Assembly (NCBI RefSeq): GCF_023159225.1
Contig: NC_063166.1
Location: forward strand, 42,959,149 to 43,023,148
Origin: Perognathus longimembris pacificus
Lineage: Eukaryota; Chordata; Mammalia; Rodentia; Heteromyidae
DNA length: 64,000 bases
Direction: 5' to 3'
Part shown: piece by piece, positions 22,780-35,338 of the stretch
Position numbering within the stretch: the stretch's first letter is position 1
How the letters are laid out: every line of letters starts with the position of its first letter
The notes under the pieces: model-generated
Database searches by the model: none
Seen by the model: the letters and a program-made list of their open reading frames with translations, nothing else
Told to the model about the DNA's origin: nothing
Position numbers and translations under genes: made by a program

Positions 22780-23090
22780 AAAGGCTCAATGCCTACGTGC
22801 ATCTGATCATACAAAATTATATTTAGCAAAATGAACTCCAGGAAATGAAAAAGAGAGGGTTTTTTTTCTATTTTTTTTGCCGTTTTTGTTTTCTTTCCTT
22901 TTTGTTCTGTCAATGGACACTATGTGGCAAAAGAATTCTATAACTTGTGAGGAAGGGGAGAATGGGAGGGAAAAACTGGGAGAGAGGGAGGGAAGTAGTG
23001 ACATTGTCCAAAAAGAAATGTACTCATTACCTGACTTGTGTAACTGTAACATCTCTGTATATCATCTTCATAATAACGATTAAAATATTT
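22780..23090 (+). mobile_element. L1 3' UTR fragment
   Basis: Ends GTACTCATTACCTGACTTGT then a GTAACTGTAACATC and AATAA-type tail. Matches the 3' ends at 26932-27045 and 53560-53795. Confidence 0.65.
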
Positions 23091-23236
23091 AAATGAACAA
23101 AAACATATGATCTACAATGAGAATGTCTTACTGTGACCCAGAACAAGAAAATCAAACTAAAACTTACATGTATAATAGACCTTGAGAGCTTCCTTAGTTT
23201 ATGTCTTACCAATGCTGGTCTAACCCACTAAACTTG

Positions 23237-23238
<2 letters not shown>

Positions 23239-23311
<73 letters not shown>

Positions 23312-23495
23312 GCCAGTCCTGGGCCTTGAACTCAGGGCCTGAGCACTGTCCCTGGCTTCTTTTTGCTCAAGGCTAGCCCTCTGCCACTTGAGCCACAGCG
23401 CCACTTCTGTTTTCTAGATATGTGGTGCTGGGGAATTGAACCTAGGGCTTCATGTATACAAGGAAAGCACTCTTGGCATTAGGCCATATTCCCAG
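23239..23495 (-). mobile_element. IDL-Geo SINE, reverse, with (AT)n tail
   Basis: Reverse IDL-Geo (about 23312-23495) preceded by T-run and (AT)n at 23239-23295. Flanked by an exact 15-bp target-site duplication CCCACTAAACTTGTT at 23224-23238 and 23496-23510, so the AT tract lies inside the inserted unit. Confidence 0.92.
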
Positions 23496-23661
23496 CCCAC
23501 TAAACTTGTTTTACAACTCACAGAAGATCATGACCTACAGTTTAGAAATATGGTTTTAGATCACGCTTGCTGTACCTTGTCATCTATAAGCCATCAGAAC
23601 TACCTCATGCCATCTTGGTGTTCACATAACCCACAGGACTAAAAGTTTTTTAAAAGCGCAG

Positions 23662-23880
23662 CATTAGCTGAATGCCAGTGGCTTATGCTTGTCATCCTAG
23701 CAACGCAAGAGGCTGAGATCTGAGGACTGGGGTTTGAAGTTAGCTTAGGCAAGAAGGTCACTGAGACTCTTCCAGTACAAAGCTGAAAATGGAGGTTCGC
23801 CAAGTGGTAGAGCACCAGCCTTGAGCAGAAAAACAAAGGGACAGCACCCAGGTCAAGTTCAAGCCCCAGCATAAAACAAT
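23662..23880 (+). mobile_element. B1-like/Geo SINE
   Basis: Forward copy ending TCAAGTTCAAGCCCCAGC; diverged in the middle. Confidence 0.75.
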
Positions 23881-25130
23881 TTGTATTTAAAAAAATTTAT
23901 AGTTGAAATGATAATTATATAGATAAAAGATGAAATTAGGAAAGGCAGCAGATAGAAAGAAGGTCTTTGTAACTTGGCACACAAAGGCAGGAAACAGCTA
24001 CACAGAGCAAGCAAGGGTGAATCAAAGAGAACTTCCTGCCTGGTGTCCTCAAGGCACACCCACAATTCTGTCTCCCAGAACTTTGGACACGCATTCAAAC
24101 CCATCAGAACATTTGAAGAAAGGACTTCTCAGACATCTTTGAGGATTCCATCTCTTGTGGCACTCTCCTGTTCCATCTCTGAGTAGGCAGGCATCGTGTT
24201 CTGTCATTTTCCTAATATTTATTCCATTCACTTCTTACTCCCTGACTGTCAGCCATGGCTGAGGGGAACAAATGGAGTCCAGACCCTTCATAAGCCAAAT
24301 ATGCCAGTGTCCTGAAGCCTGTTCCTCAGGCTTGACCACTTATAGTGCCCATAAGATTCTGATGGCCTTCAACATCTGAAGCTGCGAGGGAGCACGTGCT
24401 TGCCAGACATGATCTCTGCCTCCATTGCTGGTCACTGTTTTTGTGTGATTCCACACAGCAAGCCTCACACTGCAGCACTTAGCATCCTGCACCAGGCAAG
24501 ACCCCCTGCCTGCCACTTCCCATCACCACATCACACTACCCAGGAGGCTAGGATGATGGTGTTGGAAACAGAACCCAGGTAGGCAAAGCCGAAGTTCAGG
24601 CTCTTTCTACCACCTCTCAACACCATTTACACTGTCCAACCACAGGCAAAGCTGCCTTTCCTGCTCGTCTCCAAAAATCCAATGGCTGTCCTGTGGTGAG
24701 GGATGGGGTGTAGGGGATCCTCCACATAGCATTGTCAGGATTCAGTCACTCAGGAAGATGCCTGCCTGCACTCAGCACCCCGATTCTAACCAACTTAAGG
24801 TTCATTTCAGTACACACAGACGATGAAATCTGTGTCCCTAATAAGGCTGTCTTTTGGGGACCCGCTGTGAAAGCTAATGGTAGCTGGCAAGCAGGCATGA
24901 GGCTGGCTTTTCTCTGTGGCATTGCTCCTGGCTCTGCCATTTTCCTTCTGCCACAGTCAGGGTGCCATAGCACCTTCCAGGGTCCACCCTTAATTTTCCC
25001 TAGAACATAGCTTCAGGTGTTATCTACCATCAAATGTAGTCCCTCGGTCCTCCCAAAGCAGCAGCTCCCGTAGGGAGCCAGATGTGAGGCTCTCCAGTCA
25101 GAGGGTGAGCACTGAATAAAAACATCTTCT

Positions 25131-25245
25131 CTGGATGGGTAGGGGAGCACACACCTATAGTCCCAGTGCTGGGATGGGTGAGGGGAGGAAAGAATGAGGA
25201 AGGATTGCTTGAGTGTAGGAATGGAGGTCAGTCTGGCAGTATGAG
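25131..25245 (+). mobile_element. B1-like monomer
   Basis: CACACACCTATAGTCCCAGT ... AGGATTGCTTGAG is B1/Alu-like without a Geo half; diverged. Confidence 0.55.
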
Positions 25246-25413
25246 ACTCCTCTGCCCTCCTCTACCACACACACGCATACACACTCACTTTCCAGCTACC
25301 TCTGGAACATCTGGAAACCTATGCTGGCCTTTCCCCAGCCTTTCCTCTCTTGACAGCGAGACAGAACTCAGACAAATGGTCACACAGCAGCCCAGTGGGA
25401 CGCCCAGACCTAC

Positions 25414-25563
25414 CTTGGTCAGATCCATCCCAAGTTTGAGTTGTGAAATGAGATGAAGAATTACACTGCGCTGATCCTCCATGACACCCAGTTCTGTCTC
25501 TTCCGTATCTTCATTGTCAGTTTTTTCATCTTCCGACAAAACCAATTCACTGTCTGAATTTGG
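25414..25563 (-). CDS. OSBPL10: OSBPL10 internal coding exon (acidic segment leading into ORD)
   Basis: 150 bp, 50 codons, phase 0 at both ends. Acceptor is TTTTAG|CCA, donor is AAG|GTAGGT. The first half is strongly acidic (ELVLSEDEK at residues 6-14, then NEDTEETEL). The second half, from [23 protein letters not shown], is the start of the ORD: the amphipathic lid helix region that covers the lipid tunnel in this family, running into the [10 protein letters not shown] of the next exon. This placement comes from family knowledge; the reading frame and splice sites are seen directly. Acidic serine-rich patches in ORP linkers are plausible kinase sites, but nothing here proves that. The exon lies between introns of 8.1 kb and 32.5 kb. 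Confidence 0.95.
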
Positions 25564-26408
25564 CTAAAATGAAATCATTAAAAATCACCAGCTGGTCCTT
25601 TAAAAATTGGAAATGCAAATTATTTCCCACTCCCAAAATAAAACACCTCATACTGCCCCAGAACTTTCACTGTAAACCAGCCCTGGGGGCAGGCAGGCTG
25701 TTCACTGCTGCTCATCTCCAGGATGCCAGCCTAGGGACTACTCCTGATATTAAAAAAAAAAAAACTTCTCTTAAAAAAAAACTATAGTTAGTTTTTTAAA
25801 GTGTACAGATCTGAGACAGGCCCCCAATCAGACCCTTTGCAAACCACTCCTATTAAGTTATATAAACAAAGCCACCTTATAACTAATGTCAATTTTTCTG
25901 TTTATAAATCAAAGTTGTATCCTCCTGGGACTAAAACTACTTTCTACATGGAAAATTTAACTGAGGCTGTGTCCACCCAAAAGAATTATAGAATCACTAT
26001 ACCAAGTTTAAGAAGTCTCAGAATTGGCCATAAGGAAAGAGACCAAAAAAAAAAAAAATTGGCAACTTAAGGAAAAACTCTCCAAGCTTTATAACCATAT
26101 ATTGGCTACTCTGCCTTCCTTGATCCAAGTTTATTAATTCAGTTTTTCAAATTACACAGAAAATGGGCAAGTTAATAAGCAAAATGCCCATGGGGATTAC
26201 AAGCATAAAATCTTCTAGTACTAAGTATGGAGAACTCTGGCCACCATGTGAAGCTGCACTTGGAATTCTGCTGACAGACAGAAGCCTGTTTCACTGCTTC
26301 ACAGCCATTATTGTCACATGGCAATTATCCATAAGCAAAAGCACTCAGAGTACTTTAGGAACATTACCGATTTGCTCCCAGTTACTGCTAACACATCAGA
26401 CATAAACT

Positions 26409-26642
26409 TTTTTTTTCTATGTATGCCAGTTCTGTAGCTTGAATTCAGGGTCTTGCATTCTCACTTGGCTTTTTTGCACAAGGCTGGCATTCTACCATTG
26501 GAGCCACACCTCCACTTTTGGCTTTTTGCTGGCTAATTGAAGATAAGAGTCTCTCAGATTTTTCTACCTGAGCTGGCTTCCAATCATAATTCTCAGATCT
26601 CTGCCTCCTGAATAGCTAGGATTATAGGTGTGAGCCACCAGC
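26409..26642 (-). mobile_element. B1-like/Geo SINE, reverse
   Basis: Near full-length reverse copy ending GGTGTGAGCCACCAGC. Confidence 0.83.
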
Positions 26643-26689
26643 AAATGTATTGGTTTTAAATTTTAAAAAAATGTTTAAAAGATTTAAAG

Positions 26690-26870
26690 TTACCAAGGCT
26701 GAATATCTGAGAACCAAGGTTCAAAGCCAACCCCTGGCAGAAAAGTCTATGAGACTCTTATTCCCAATTAACCACCTGGAATTGGAGCTATGAGTCAAGT
26801 GGCAAAGCACCAGCCTTGAGTGAAAAAGCAAAGGAACCTAAGTTCGAACCCTAGTACTGGCATACACACT
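26690..26870 (+). mobile_element. B1-like/Geo SINE, 5'-truncated
   Basis: Starts within the B1-like half (GGCTGAATATCTGAGAACC); Geo half intact; followed by the TG/CA palindromic tract. Confidence 0.75.
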
Positions 26871-26927
26871 TGCGTGTGGGTGGGTGTGCGTGTGGGTGTG
26901 TGCATGCACACACCCACACACCCACAC
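26871..26927. repeat. TG/CA tract containing a perfect 30-bp palindrome
   Basis: 26890-26919 reads GTGTGGGTGTGTGCA followed directly by its exact reverse complement. Confidence 0.9.
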
Positions 26928-26931
26928 CTCC

Positions 26932-27045
26932 CAAAGAAAGTGAAGGGGTGACATTTTCCAAAATGTACTCATTACCTGAGATGTGAAATGGTAACCCCTC
27001 TGTATAACACCTTAGTAATAATAAAATTATATTCTTAAAAAGGTG
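26932..27045 (+). mobile_element. L1 3' UTR fragment
   Basis: CCAAAATGTACTCATTACCT ... GTAACCCCTCTGTATAACAC followed by AATAATAAAA; same L1 3' end as 22780-23090. Confidence 0.65.
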
Positions 27046-27097
27046 ACATCCTGGGATGCCAATAATGTTTTGCCTCAACTCTATATTAAAAAATGTG

Positions 27098-27337
27098 TTA
27101 GCTGGATGCCGGTGGCTCAGGTCTGTAATTCCAACTGCTCAGGGGGCTAAGATATGAGGATCGCAGTTCAAAGCCAGTCCTGGCAATAAGGTCCATGAGA
27201 CTCTTATCTCTAATTAACCACCAGAAACCAGAAAGTGGTGCTGTGGCTGAAGTGGTAGAGTGCTAGCATTGAGCTGAAGAGCACAGGGACAGCACCCAGG
27301 CCCAGAGTTCAAGCCCTATGACAGACAAAAAAAAAAA
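27098..27337 (+). mobile_element. B1-like/Geo SINE
   Basis: Near full-length forward copy (GCTGGATGCCGGTGGCTCAG) with A-tail. Confidence 0.85.
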
Positions 27338-28891
27338 GTGCTAAAATGAGTCACCTAATTTAAAAATAGTGTCTCATACTTTAGGAATCTTCTCTTTGGA
27401 CTACTCCATTTTAAAACATGGGAAAATATTGTTTTTGCAAATAAAAATATTTTAAGACTTAAAAGAAAACCCACCCCCAAACCTGATAGTTTACAACCTT
27501 ATTAGACAGAGCATGTAATATCTGAATACCCTTCTACTACAGACAGGCTATTTTCATGATTGGTGCTTGTAAGTGTCTGACCTAACCCATGCTGGCCGAC
27601 CCCTACCAACCCTCCAAAGAGGTAAACATCTGCAGTACGCATTCTTAAAATGTCAATTTCAATAGAATTTTCCAGAGACACACTCCAAATCATCCTGTCT
27701 CCTCTAAATAACCTCAGTTCTGGACAGGCAGTAGGGAAGGCCTGGGTGAAGTTTGCCTCTATCATCTATCTGATTCTCTGGCTTCCTCCTGTGTTGCAGA
27801 ATATCATTGGCAAGTGGCTTTGCTAGAACATTCGGAAATCACCAAGCTGCCCTGTCCAGGCAGTAATATCTAGATGGAAGTCTGAGAGCATGGCAGCCTT
27901 ACACTGCCCTCCATCCAGCATTACCTCATCTGCACCTGCTTTCTGCTGGGCTACAATGGTACCTGGTACCAAGTCACTGGGCCTGTATGGGGCGTGGGCT
28001 GGGATGTGCAGGACCAGCCTTCCACCAGTCTTCCTCTGGGCTCTGCCTGGTCTCTCTCCACTGCACTGCAGGCCAGTATTAAAGTGGCATCTCTCAGGGG
28101 GTAAAGGCGCTCCTTTGACATGACCCTGAGCAGCTGTCTCTGTGAACTGAATCCTCTCATCCCAGCAAGGGAGAGGAGAGGGCAGCACCTAGTTATTTTT
28201 GCTTCATCTGAACCAACTAATAATCAAGTAAAAATCAAATCATCAGCCTCTGAGGGGGACAGGTGGGCTGCAAAGTTCTTAAACCTGTCACCAAAAGAGG
28301 TAGTCATGTTGGAAATACAATCATTCCTGCTCCACGTGTTGTTCCCAGAAAGCACTGATTATGAACTAAACAAATCCTAACTCAAGAGAAGCTGACATTC
28401 CCTTTATGAAGTGAATATTCTAAAGATGAGCTTCCACTGCCCACAGCCAGCGCGATCACCCCGGGAAATGGTCATCCTCCCCATTCATCACCACACTCCA
28501 GGGACAAGCTTGGAGTGCACACCTCTGCACTCTCCATATGCTGCCATCCTTTCCCTGACTGCCAGTAGCCAGGAAGCCATCTGCAAGATGTAGTCCTGGA
28601 AGAGATGGGAACACTAACTTCTCTAGCTCTTCCCACTTTGGATCCACTTCCTGTTCTCCCCTGGCCTGACTCCCAGAACACACTGGTTCCAGCAGACAAC
28701 GAAGGCTGGTGCCCAGACCTAGAGTGAACTTATGAAGTGGCCAAGGGCGAGGCAAAACTCCTGGGGTCCTCATGTGCCCTCAGAACCATGGGAGCCCAAT
28801 AAACAGCCCCCTCACTAGCAGAGATCATTAGCAAACCTCACCCTAACCTCAAATAAGATTCCAACAGAGATTTGTCATAGCTACTGAGAAT

Positions 28892-28923
28892 CAATCTCTC
28901 TCTCCCTCTCTCTCCCTCTCCTT

Positions 28924-28978
<55 letters not shown>
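28892..28978. repeat. (TC)n(AC)n compound microsatellite
   Basis: TCTCTCTCCC-type run passing into CACACACACA. Confidence 0.95.
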
Positions 28979-30254
28979 AGTTTGATAGCAATGACTGTAA
29001 ACAATTTTCCTACCCAGCCTCAAGAAAATCAGAGGGCGTTTTTTCCCCCATTCACCAAGATGCTAGTAAATATCTTAGAGGACCCATCTGTTCTGCGCCC
29101 ACTGGCACTTAGTCCCTCTGCACCAAGGGCAGGCCAGCCTCTATGTGGGTCCATATTTGGGTATGTGGAGTAAAGCTAATAGCTGACAGTATAAATACCA
29201 CCTGCCTGCATCCATGAAGCTTCTGGCTGGTTGGAACAAAGGAAGTGATGATCAGACCACGATGGAGGTTTGAAGGCCAAACCCTTCCTAGTTTTGAGGG
29301 TTTGTGGATTCTGACAAGGAGTTCAGAGACATAGACAACTTGTCTCTCCATCTAAGGAATGCTTTCTACAGCCAGGCGCATGTGCTCATCCACCATTCTT
29401 CCTGTCTCGGGATGTCTGCTTCTCTCTCAGTGCCCCCACCAGCACACACCTTGCACACCTACACAGGCATGACAGTGGCAGGAGTTCAAGGTGGCAGAAT
29501 GATGCTTATCCACCTCAGGAAAAATGGACATCAGAAATGGTTTCATGAAGCTCAGTAAGAAATATCCTGATGAATTTCTGCCTCCCCAGAGTTCTTGGCA
29601 AATGAGCAAATCCAGCCACAAAAATGTACACAAACCTGAAGATCAAATGGAATTAAAATATGTCTTAAGGAGCAGTAGACTTAGGAAAGATGAGATTTTT
29701 TTAAATAAACTAACAAAAGTTATGACTCATGAGCACCTTCAGGCATATGGTATGACAAATATTCATACAGTTCATACCCATTAGAAATGTCAGAAAAAGA
29801 TGCGTGAAAATTAGAGGGTTGCAAAAATATTGGGGATTAGGGACTATCTTTGAGGGCCTAGCCATAGCCTGGATCTAAGGAACATTCATGAAGATGTCCA
29901 CCACCATGTGGATCATTTATGCAGAGTATGCATCTGGAAAATGTTCTGGAGAGCCCATAGCTCCCCTTGGAGGTTCACCATTCCTAGGACACTCAGAGAG
30001 GTCTCTGCCCCTCCTTGACCTCAGGCCTCTTGACCAGCAGTTGAAGCCATGAAAAAAATGTGCTCATGGGATGGAAAAGTCTAGCCACAGCAGTCGCATC
30101 ATCTGACTTCCACAACGTATCTGGCAGGATGAAGCCAATCCATAGACAACTACAAGAGCCATTGCAAGAAGAAAAATAGATACTTATTTTAGGTTGCATA
30201 GATCCAGCAATCTTCTCACTTGCCATGCTAGTACAGGAGAAATGCTTGGCTTTG

Positions 30255-30630
30255 CTTTAGTCTTTTTGGTTTTCTTAGCAGGGAGGGGTTGAGGGGCGGG
30301 TACTCAGGTTTGACTCAGCCTACTACTTGAGCCACACCCTCATCCCTCTGCCCTGGTAATTTTAAAGACAGAGTCTCATTTTTGTGTCCATAGTAGGTAG
30401 GGTAATAGGCATGTGTTACCCCCACTCAGTTGAGATGGGAATCTTGTGAACTCTTTTTTTTTCCCCCAGGTTGGCCTGGAACCTTGATTTTCCTCATTTT
30501 AGCCACTGCAGCCAGCCATGGTTGAAATGAGGCTCTCACTAACTTTTTTGGCCCAAGCTGACTTCAAACTATGCACCTCCCAATTTCCACCTCTTAGGAT
30601 TACAGGGGGGAGCCCTTGGTGCCTAGCCTC
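30255..30630 (-). mobile_element. Composite 7SL/7SL/tRNA-like SINE, reverse
   Basis: Reverse tRNA-like part (CTACTTGAGCCACACCCTCA), then reverse 7SL-like unit with GACAGAGTCTCATTTTTG, then a second reverse unit (CCAGGTTGGCCTGGAACC) ending TTGGTGCCTAGCC. Confidence 0.6.
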
Positions 30631-30999
30631 TGACTTTTAACGCAAAAATCACAATTCTTCAATAATAAATGAAAATGTCAAGCAAGACGGAATGCAGTTC
30701 TGATCTTTTTTATTCAATACAGAAATGAAATTTAAGTACGGTTTGGGTCAATTCCAGGAGAATCCATGATGCACGTTCATCTACAGAGCCTGCCGCTAAG
30801 CTTCAATCTCCTTCAGGCCAGCACATGGACACCCATCTGGGCCCTCCCCCACTTCCTCTCCGTAGGCAGGATACCATCACCCATTCTTCCTCGTTGATCT
30901 CTCCTCTCCCAACAGAGTCCTGGCCCTCTGAGCAGGAGTCAATACCAGCAGTCTGCCTGCTTACCTAGTGTTTTTTGTTGTTGTTTCCAGTTTTGTTTT

Positions 31000-31177
31000 G
31001 TTGTTTAATGTGCTGGTCCTGGGACTTGAAATCAAACCTGGGTGCTGTCCCTGAGCTTTTTTTTTTTTTTTTGCTCAAAGTTAGTGTTGGACTACTTGAG
31101 CAGACTTTCCTGCCCAATCCTCAGATCTCAGCTTCCTGAGTAGCTAGGATTACAGGTGTGAGCCACCAGTGCCCAGT
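31000..31177 (-). mobile_element. B1-like/Geo SINE, reverse, internally deleted
   Basis: Reverse copy in which the junction of the two halves has been lost (CTACTTGAGCAGACTTTCC). Confidence 0.78.
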
Positions 31178-31930
31178 CATTTCCCAACCTTTAATGGTTC
31201 CATGCACCTTTTAGACAGGGAGCTAGTACCTGACACAGCTTGCAGGCCACAGACAGCAGGGGTGAGGAGAGCCCTCTAGCAAGGACTACAATCAAGTCCT
31301 ACAGCCATGTCTGGCCCAGTCGTTATACATAGTTTGCTTAAATAGACAAAGGTCTTCAACAGAAAAACTTAACACACCTGAGCTCAAGAGATTGGCAACA
31401 TCACAAAAAACCTACATGCAGGGCACAGATGGGTAATGCAGCTAGCGAAGAACGGTCAAATCTCCATCTAACTGAGGATAATACTGGCCCATCCATGTTT
31501 AGGCCTGGTAACTTTCCCCACAATGGGCTCACCAGGAAGCACGCACTGCAGTGAAATGAGCCTCACCAAGAACCCTGGCACTGCAGGGCAGGACTGTATA
31601 CACCCAGATATTATCACTATAGAGAATTGGGGAGATTGAGCCCTAAGAGATGGAAAAATGGAAACAGAGACACAGAGAGACTGAGCTCTACCTGAACTCC
31701 TCAAAGAGAATGTAAGGGTTCTGAGGGTCACAGAAAGCTAGGCAATGACTCAAAGCACTGCCCCAGGAGACCTCACATGTGAGAGAGATCAATAGACATC
31801 GCTACCTACAGCTCTATGGCAGACTAAAGGAGCAAGCATGCCCTTGTCTATAACATGTCTCATTCCACCATGACCCACACATGCGACCATGCAAGATGAA
31901 CACCAGAGCAAGAACCATTTTGGTTTGGTT

Positions 31931-32148
31931 TTGTTTCTGTGCCAGCACTGGGGCTTGAATTCAGGATCTCACACTCTCACTTGGCTTTTTTGCTTGACCA
32001 CTTGAGATACACTGCCACTTCCAGCTTTTCACTGGTTAACTGGACATAAGTCTCAAGGATATGTCTATCCAGACTGGCTTTGAACCTCTATCTTCAGATC
32101 TCAGCCTTCTGAGCAGCTGGGATTATAGGCTTGGGCCACCAATACCCA
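31931..32148 (-). mobile_element. B1-like/Geo SINE, reverse
   Basis: Reverse copy with both halves; ends GGGCCACCAATACCC. Confidence 0.8.
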
Positions 32149-32766
32149 AATTGCAAGGATGATGTTAAGCACTTGATCACTAAGACTGGAAATGAAATAT
32201 GGGTGTAGATCAGAGAGGAAAAAGGTAGGAGTGGAGAGAATGGAAGGATAGGTAAACAGGGGCCTGTCAAAGGAGGGGAAGAAGGAAATACAGTGAACAG
32301 AGAAACACAGTGGAAGAAAAGCAAGGGCAACCACATGTGGACAAGGCACAAGTGTTCAGGGATTGACTACAGAACAAATTTCCCCCAGTTCTAATGATAT
32401 TTGTATTATTGTTGTTAACATTTAGGGACTTCATCAAGACAAAAACACGATCCCTTTTCTCTTAAGCCATAGTTCACAAATTATCACTATCATTGCATAA
32501 TCCTACCGCATCTTCACATTGGCAATACTTTATACTAAGAAGCCCCAGTTCAGCAGCCTGGCATCAGGAAAAGCTAGCACAGGTGCATTTGACGATCTAG
32601 TCCAACTGCCCAGGTACCAATAACAGCAGTGTAGCCCAGGGCATGCTGGGTAGTGCAGGAAGTTCCACTCAGCTTTCTTGTCCCACAGTCCTTAACAAGT
32701 AACATATTTACTATTATATGCATGGGGGAAAAATCATCTCCCTGAAGACAAAGAAATGGAAAGTTT

Positions 32767-32939
32767 TGTTGGTTTTATTTTTTGTGCCAGTACTAGAGCT
32801 TGAACCCAGGGTTTTGGTATGCTGTCCCTTAGCTTTTTCCCTCAGGCTGTGGCTTTGGAGTGTGACTTGAAACCAGGATCCCCAGATCTCAGCTTCTTGA
32901 ATAGGTAGGATTACAGGTGTGCAGCACAGGTGCCCAGCT
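32767..32939 (-). mobile_element. B1-like/Geo SINE, reverse, internally deleted
   Basis: Reverse Geo start (GTGCCAGTACTAGAGCTTGA) joined to the reverse B1-like end; the middle is missing. Confidence 0.75.
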
Positions 32940-34230
32940 GAGATTGAAAGTTTCATTACATAAATGTCAAATGGCAGTTTCCTCACACTGAGTGCACTCG
33001 GGACTTCTCCAAGAATCTCTTTGTTGTCTGTCTCTAATTTTCCCCAGCAGGCCATCATGACAGGGCGAAAGGTCTCTGGGCTGAGTATCTGGACACTGCT
33101 GCCTGGTCAGAAGCCATGTTGAAGTCAAGGTCATGTCTTTGTCTTCTTGCACAGTTGTGGCCTCTGGCCCTGACACAGGGCAGCTGAAGGCTACTGCACA
33201 CGTACTTTCCTCAGTGTGGAGCCACTCCCAAAGTCAGGCAACCGCTGTGCCTTGCACATCACCAATGTACTGAGGTGAACTTCTCTTGCCATTTAGAGGT
33301 AGGTTAGAAAATGAGGTCACTGCAATGTGGGACCTGATGGAGAAGGGGGTTCTTGTTCTTGACAAGTCCCAGAACAAGCATAAGCACGTAGAAAGCTGAT
33401 CCCCGCTCTCGTTATGAAGGTGCTGAGTTGATTGCCACAGGCATCACAATCCTTCTGCTGCCTCCCAGGCTGGCTGCTTTTCTGGTGCTAACCACACATA
33501 CACACACATTTACCACACTTGGCTCTCATCGACTGGAAGGACAGATGCTCTTCCTGAGCAAAGGGGCCGACCTGTAGAAAGGTTATTTTTAAATAAAACA
33601 CACCTGGGACAGTAGAAGAAAGTCAGTTTTGGGGAGGGGAGGGAACGGGGATGCATTCAACACCAGATAATCAGGAACAACTATCCCAAGAGGGTGACTG
33701 GCATTCCCCTAGGGGACAGAGCATTCACAGGGATTGGCAGCAGGCCTCTGTCCCTTCTCCACATCTGCTTGGAAAGCACAGCTCCACCAGTTTTAAAGAA
33801 AAGAGGACAAGGAAGGAGTCAGGAAACAAAGAAACCCTATAGCAAGTGTAAGGAGGGGAGGCAGTGGGAATGGCAAGGGGAGAAGCGCCTGCAGCGGGGC
33901 TTCACAGCTCCCTCATAGGAATGGTCACCATCAGCATGCAAGAGACAGGCTGCAAGACACACAGAGCAGGCCTTTAGAATCAGGGGAAGAGAAGGGTCCT
34001 GGTGGGATGGAGAGGACCTACTAAGCGCCGAGCACTGTTGGGGGGGGCGTGCTGTACATCTTTCAGTGGTTCAGTACTGAACAAAGGACCAGAAAGGTGA
34101 GAGGTAAGGGAACAGAGTCATGGTGGCTGGCCCAAATTCTGGTATTGTATGAGCAACACAGACTAGAGAAGCTTGTTAGCATCGAGATACAAGTCATGGT
34201 GCAGGAAGAAGAGCACACATGCATGCACGT

Positions 34231-34231
34231 G

Positions 34232-34313
<82 letters not shown>

Positions 34314-34314
34314 A
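34231..34314. repeat. (CT)n(CA)n compound microsatellite
   Basis: About 25 CT repeats followed by about 17 CA repeats. Gives a spurious Ser-Leu / Thr-His reading frame. Confidence 0.95.
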
Positions 34315-35124
34315 AGCTTCAGGAGACAGTGAGGCATGCCGGGAAAGCTCTAAGCTTTGTCTGCAGATGAGTATCCTGAAGACACTCCTCAATGCCACTA
34401 TTTCCATAAGGCCCAGCTCCTTTTCTCTAAAAAGAGATAGAGCCAGCCACATCTCAAGAGTTGCCCAAAGAGAAAAACCAAAGAGGTAAAGAGCCACACT
34501 CTCATGAGGCCTGTGGCTGTCCCACTGGACCCACTGTGCTGTGCAGAGGCGGGCTGACCAGCTGAGGCAGGCTCACCTGAAGCCACTGCTGCTACCCCAC
34601 AGCTTCTTCCATGTGCCCCACTCCTGCCTCTCCAGCAGCACCCCTCTTGAAGCTGTAGGATGCCGCCAACACCTCTGCTAGGTCTCCCCCAGCCAGGGGA
34701 CACTGAGGCATGGCAGTCTGAGCTGTCCAAGCAGTTGCCATGACCCTGACCCTGAGATGACATCCCTCCAGGGCTGGGGCTGCACCGGAACCAACACACG
34801 ATGGCAAGGTCGATGGGTAGAGAAGGCATCCCAGCAACTGTCCCCGGAGGAACAGCTGCAGCTCAGAGGTAACATGCTAACACAAGCGGCAGAGATACAT
34901 CCACAGCTACCTGAGCTCTCCAGAAGGCCCAAGAGAGGTCAGAAGAAACTCCTGCAAGATGCTATTCTAGCCCTCCTGGAGCTCTGATAAGAGGACACCT
35001 GGGTGGGTTGAGAGATAAGCTGCTTCCAGACCCACAGGAGTTCCTATCACCTCTGTGCCCTCAGATGCATACAATGATCAAAACACCTTTTACATTGGAG
35101 TTAGAATGATACTTAAGAGGAGTC

Positions 35125-35338
35125 TCAGCCAGGTGCTGGCAGCTCATGTCTGCAATCTTAAGCTACTCAGGAGGCTGATATATGAAGATCATGATTCGAA
35201 GCCAGCCCAAGAAGGACATGGGGATTTTATCTCCAATTGAGCCCCGGAAGTGGAGCTGTGGCTCAAGTGGTAGAGTGCCAGCCTTAAGCTAAAGGACAGT
35301 ACCCAAGCCTTGAGTCCAAGCCCCACTACTGGCACATA
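35125..35338 (+). mobile_element. B1-like/Geo SINE
   Basis: Forward copy (CCAGGTGCTGGCAGCTCATG), Geo half with TGGCTCAAGTGGTAGAGTGC. Confidence 0.83.

Larger units (their letters stand above)
17285..25413 (-). other. OSBPL10: OSBPL10 intron, 8.1 kb
   Basis: SINEs, one composite SINE, an L1 3' fragment and an (AT)n-tailed IDL-Geo. Unassigned stretches: 17285-17845, 18070-19945 (T- and A-runs near 18600 and 18820), 20250-20630, 20870-21405, 21590-22085, 22290-22780, 23515-23660 and 23880-25130. Confidence 0.85.

Noticed and set aside
25801..26070. 89-codon plus-strand frame in the large intron
   Set aside because: It might be a decayed retroelement piece, but I see no motif that would name it, so it is only mentioned in the intron entry.
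28892..34314. Direct repeats that could suggest a CRISPR-like array
   Set aside because: They are microsatellites or minisatellites without unique spacers, in a mammalian intron.
34049..34497. Ser-Leu/Thr-His and Cys-Val/Arg-Glu reading frames of about 145 codons
   Set aside because: Produced by the (CT)n(CA)n microsatellite.
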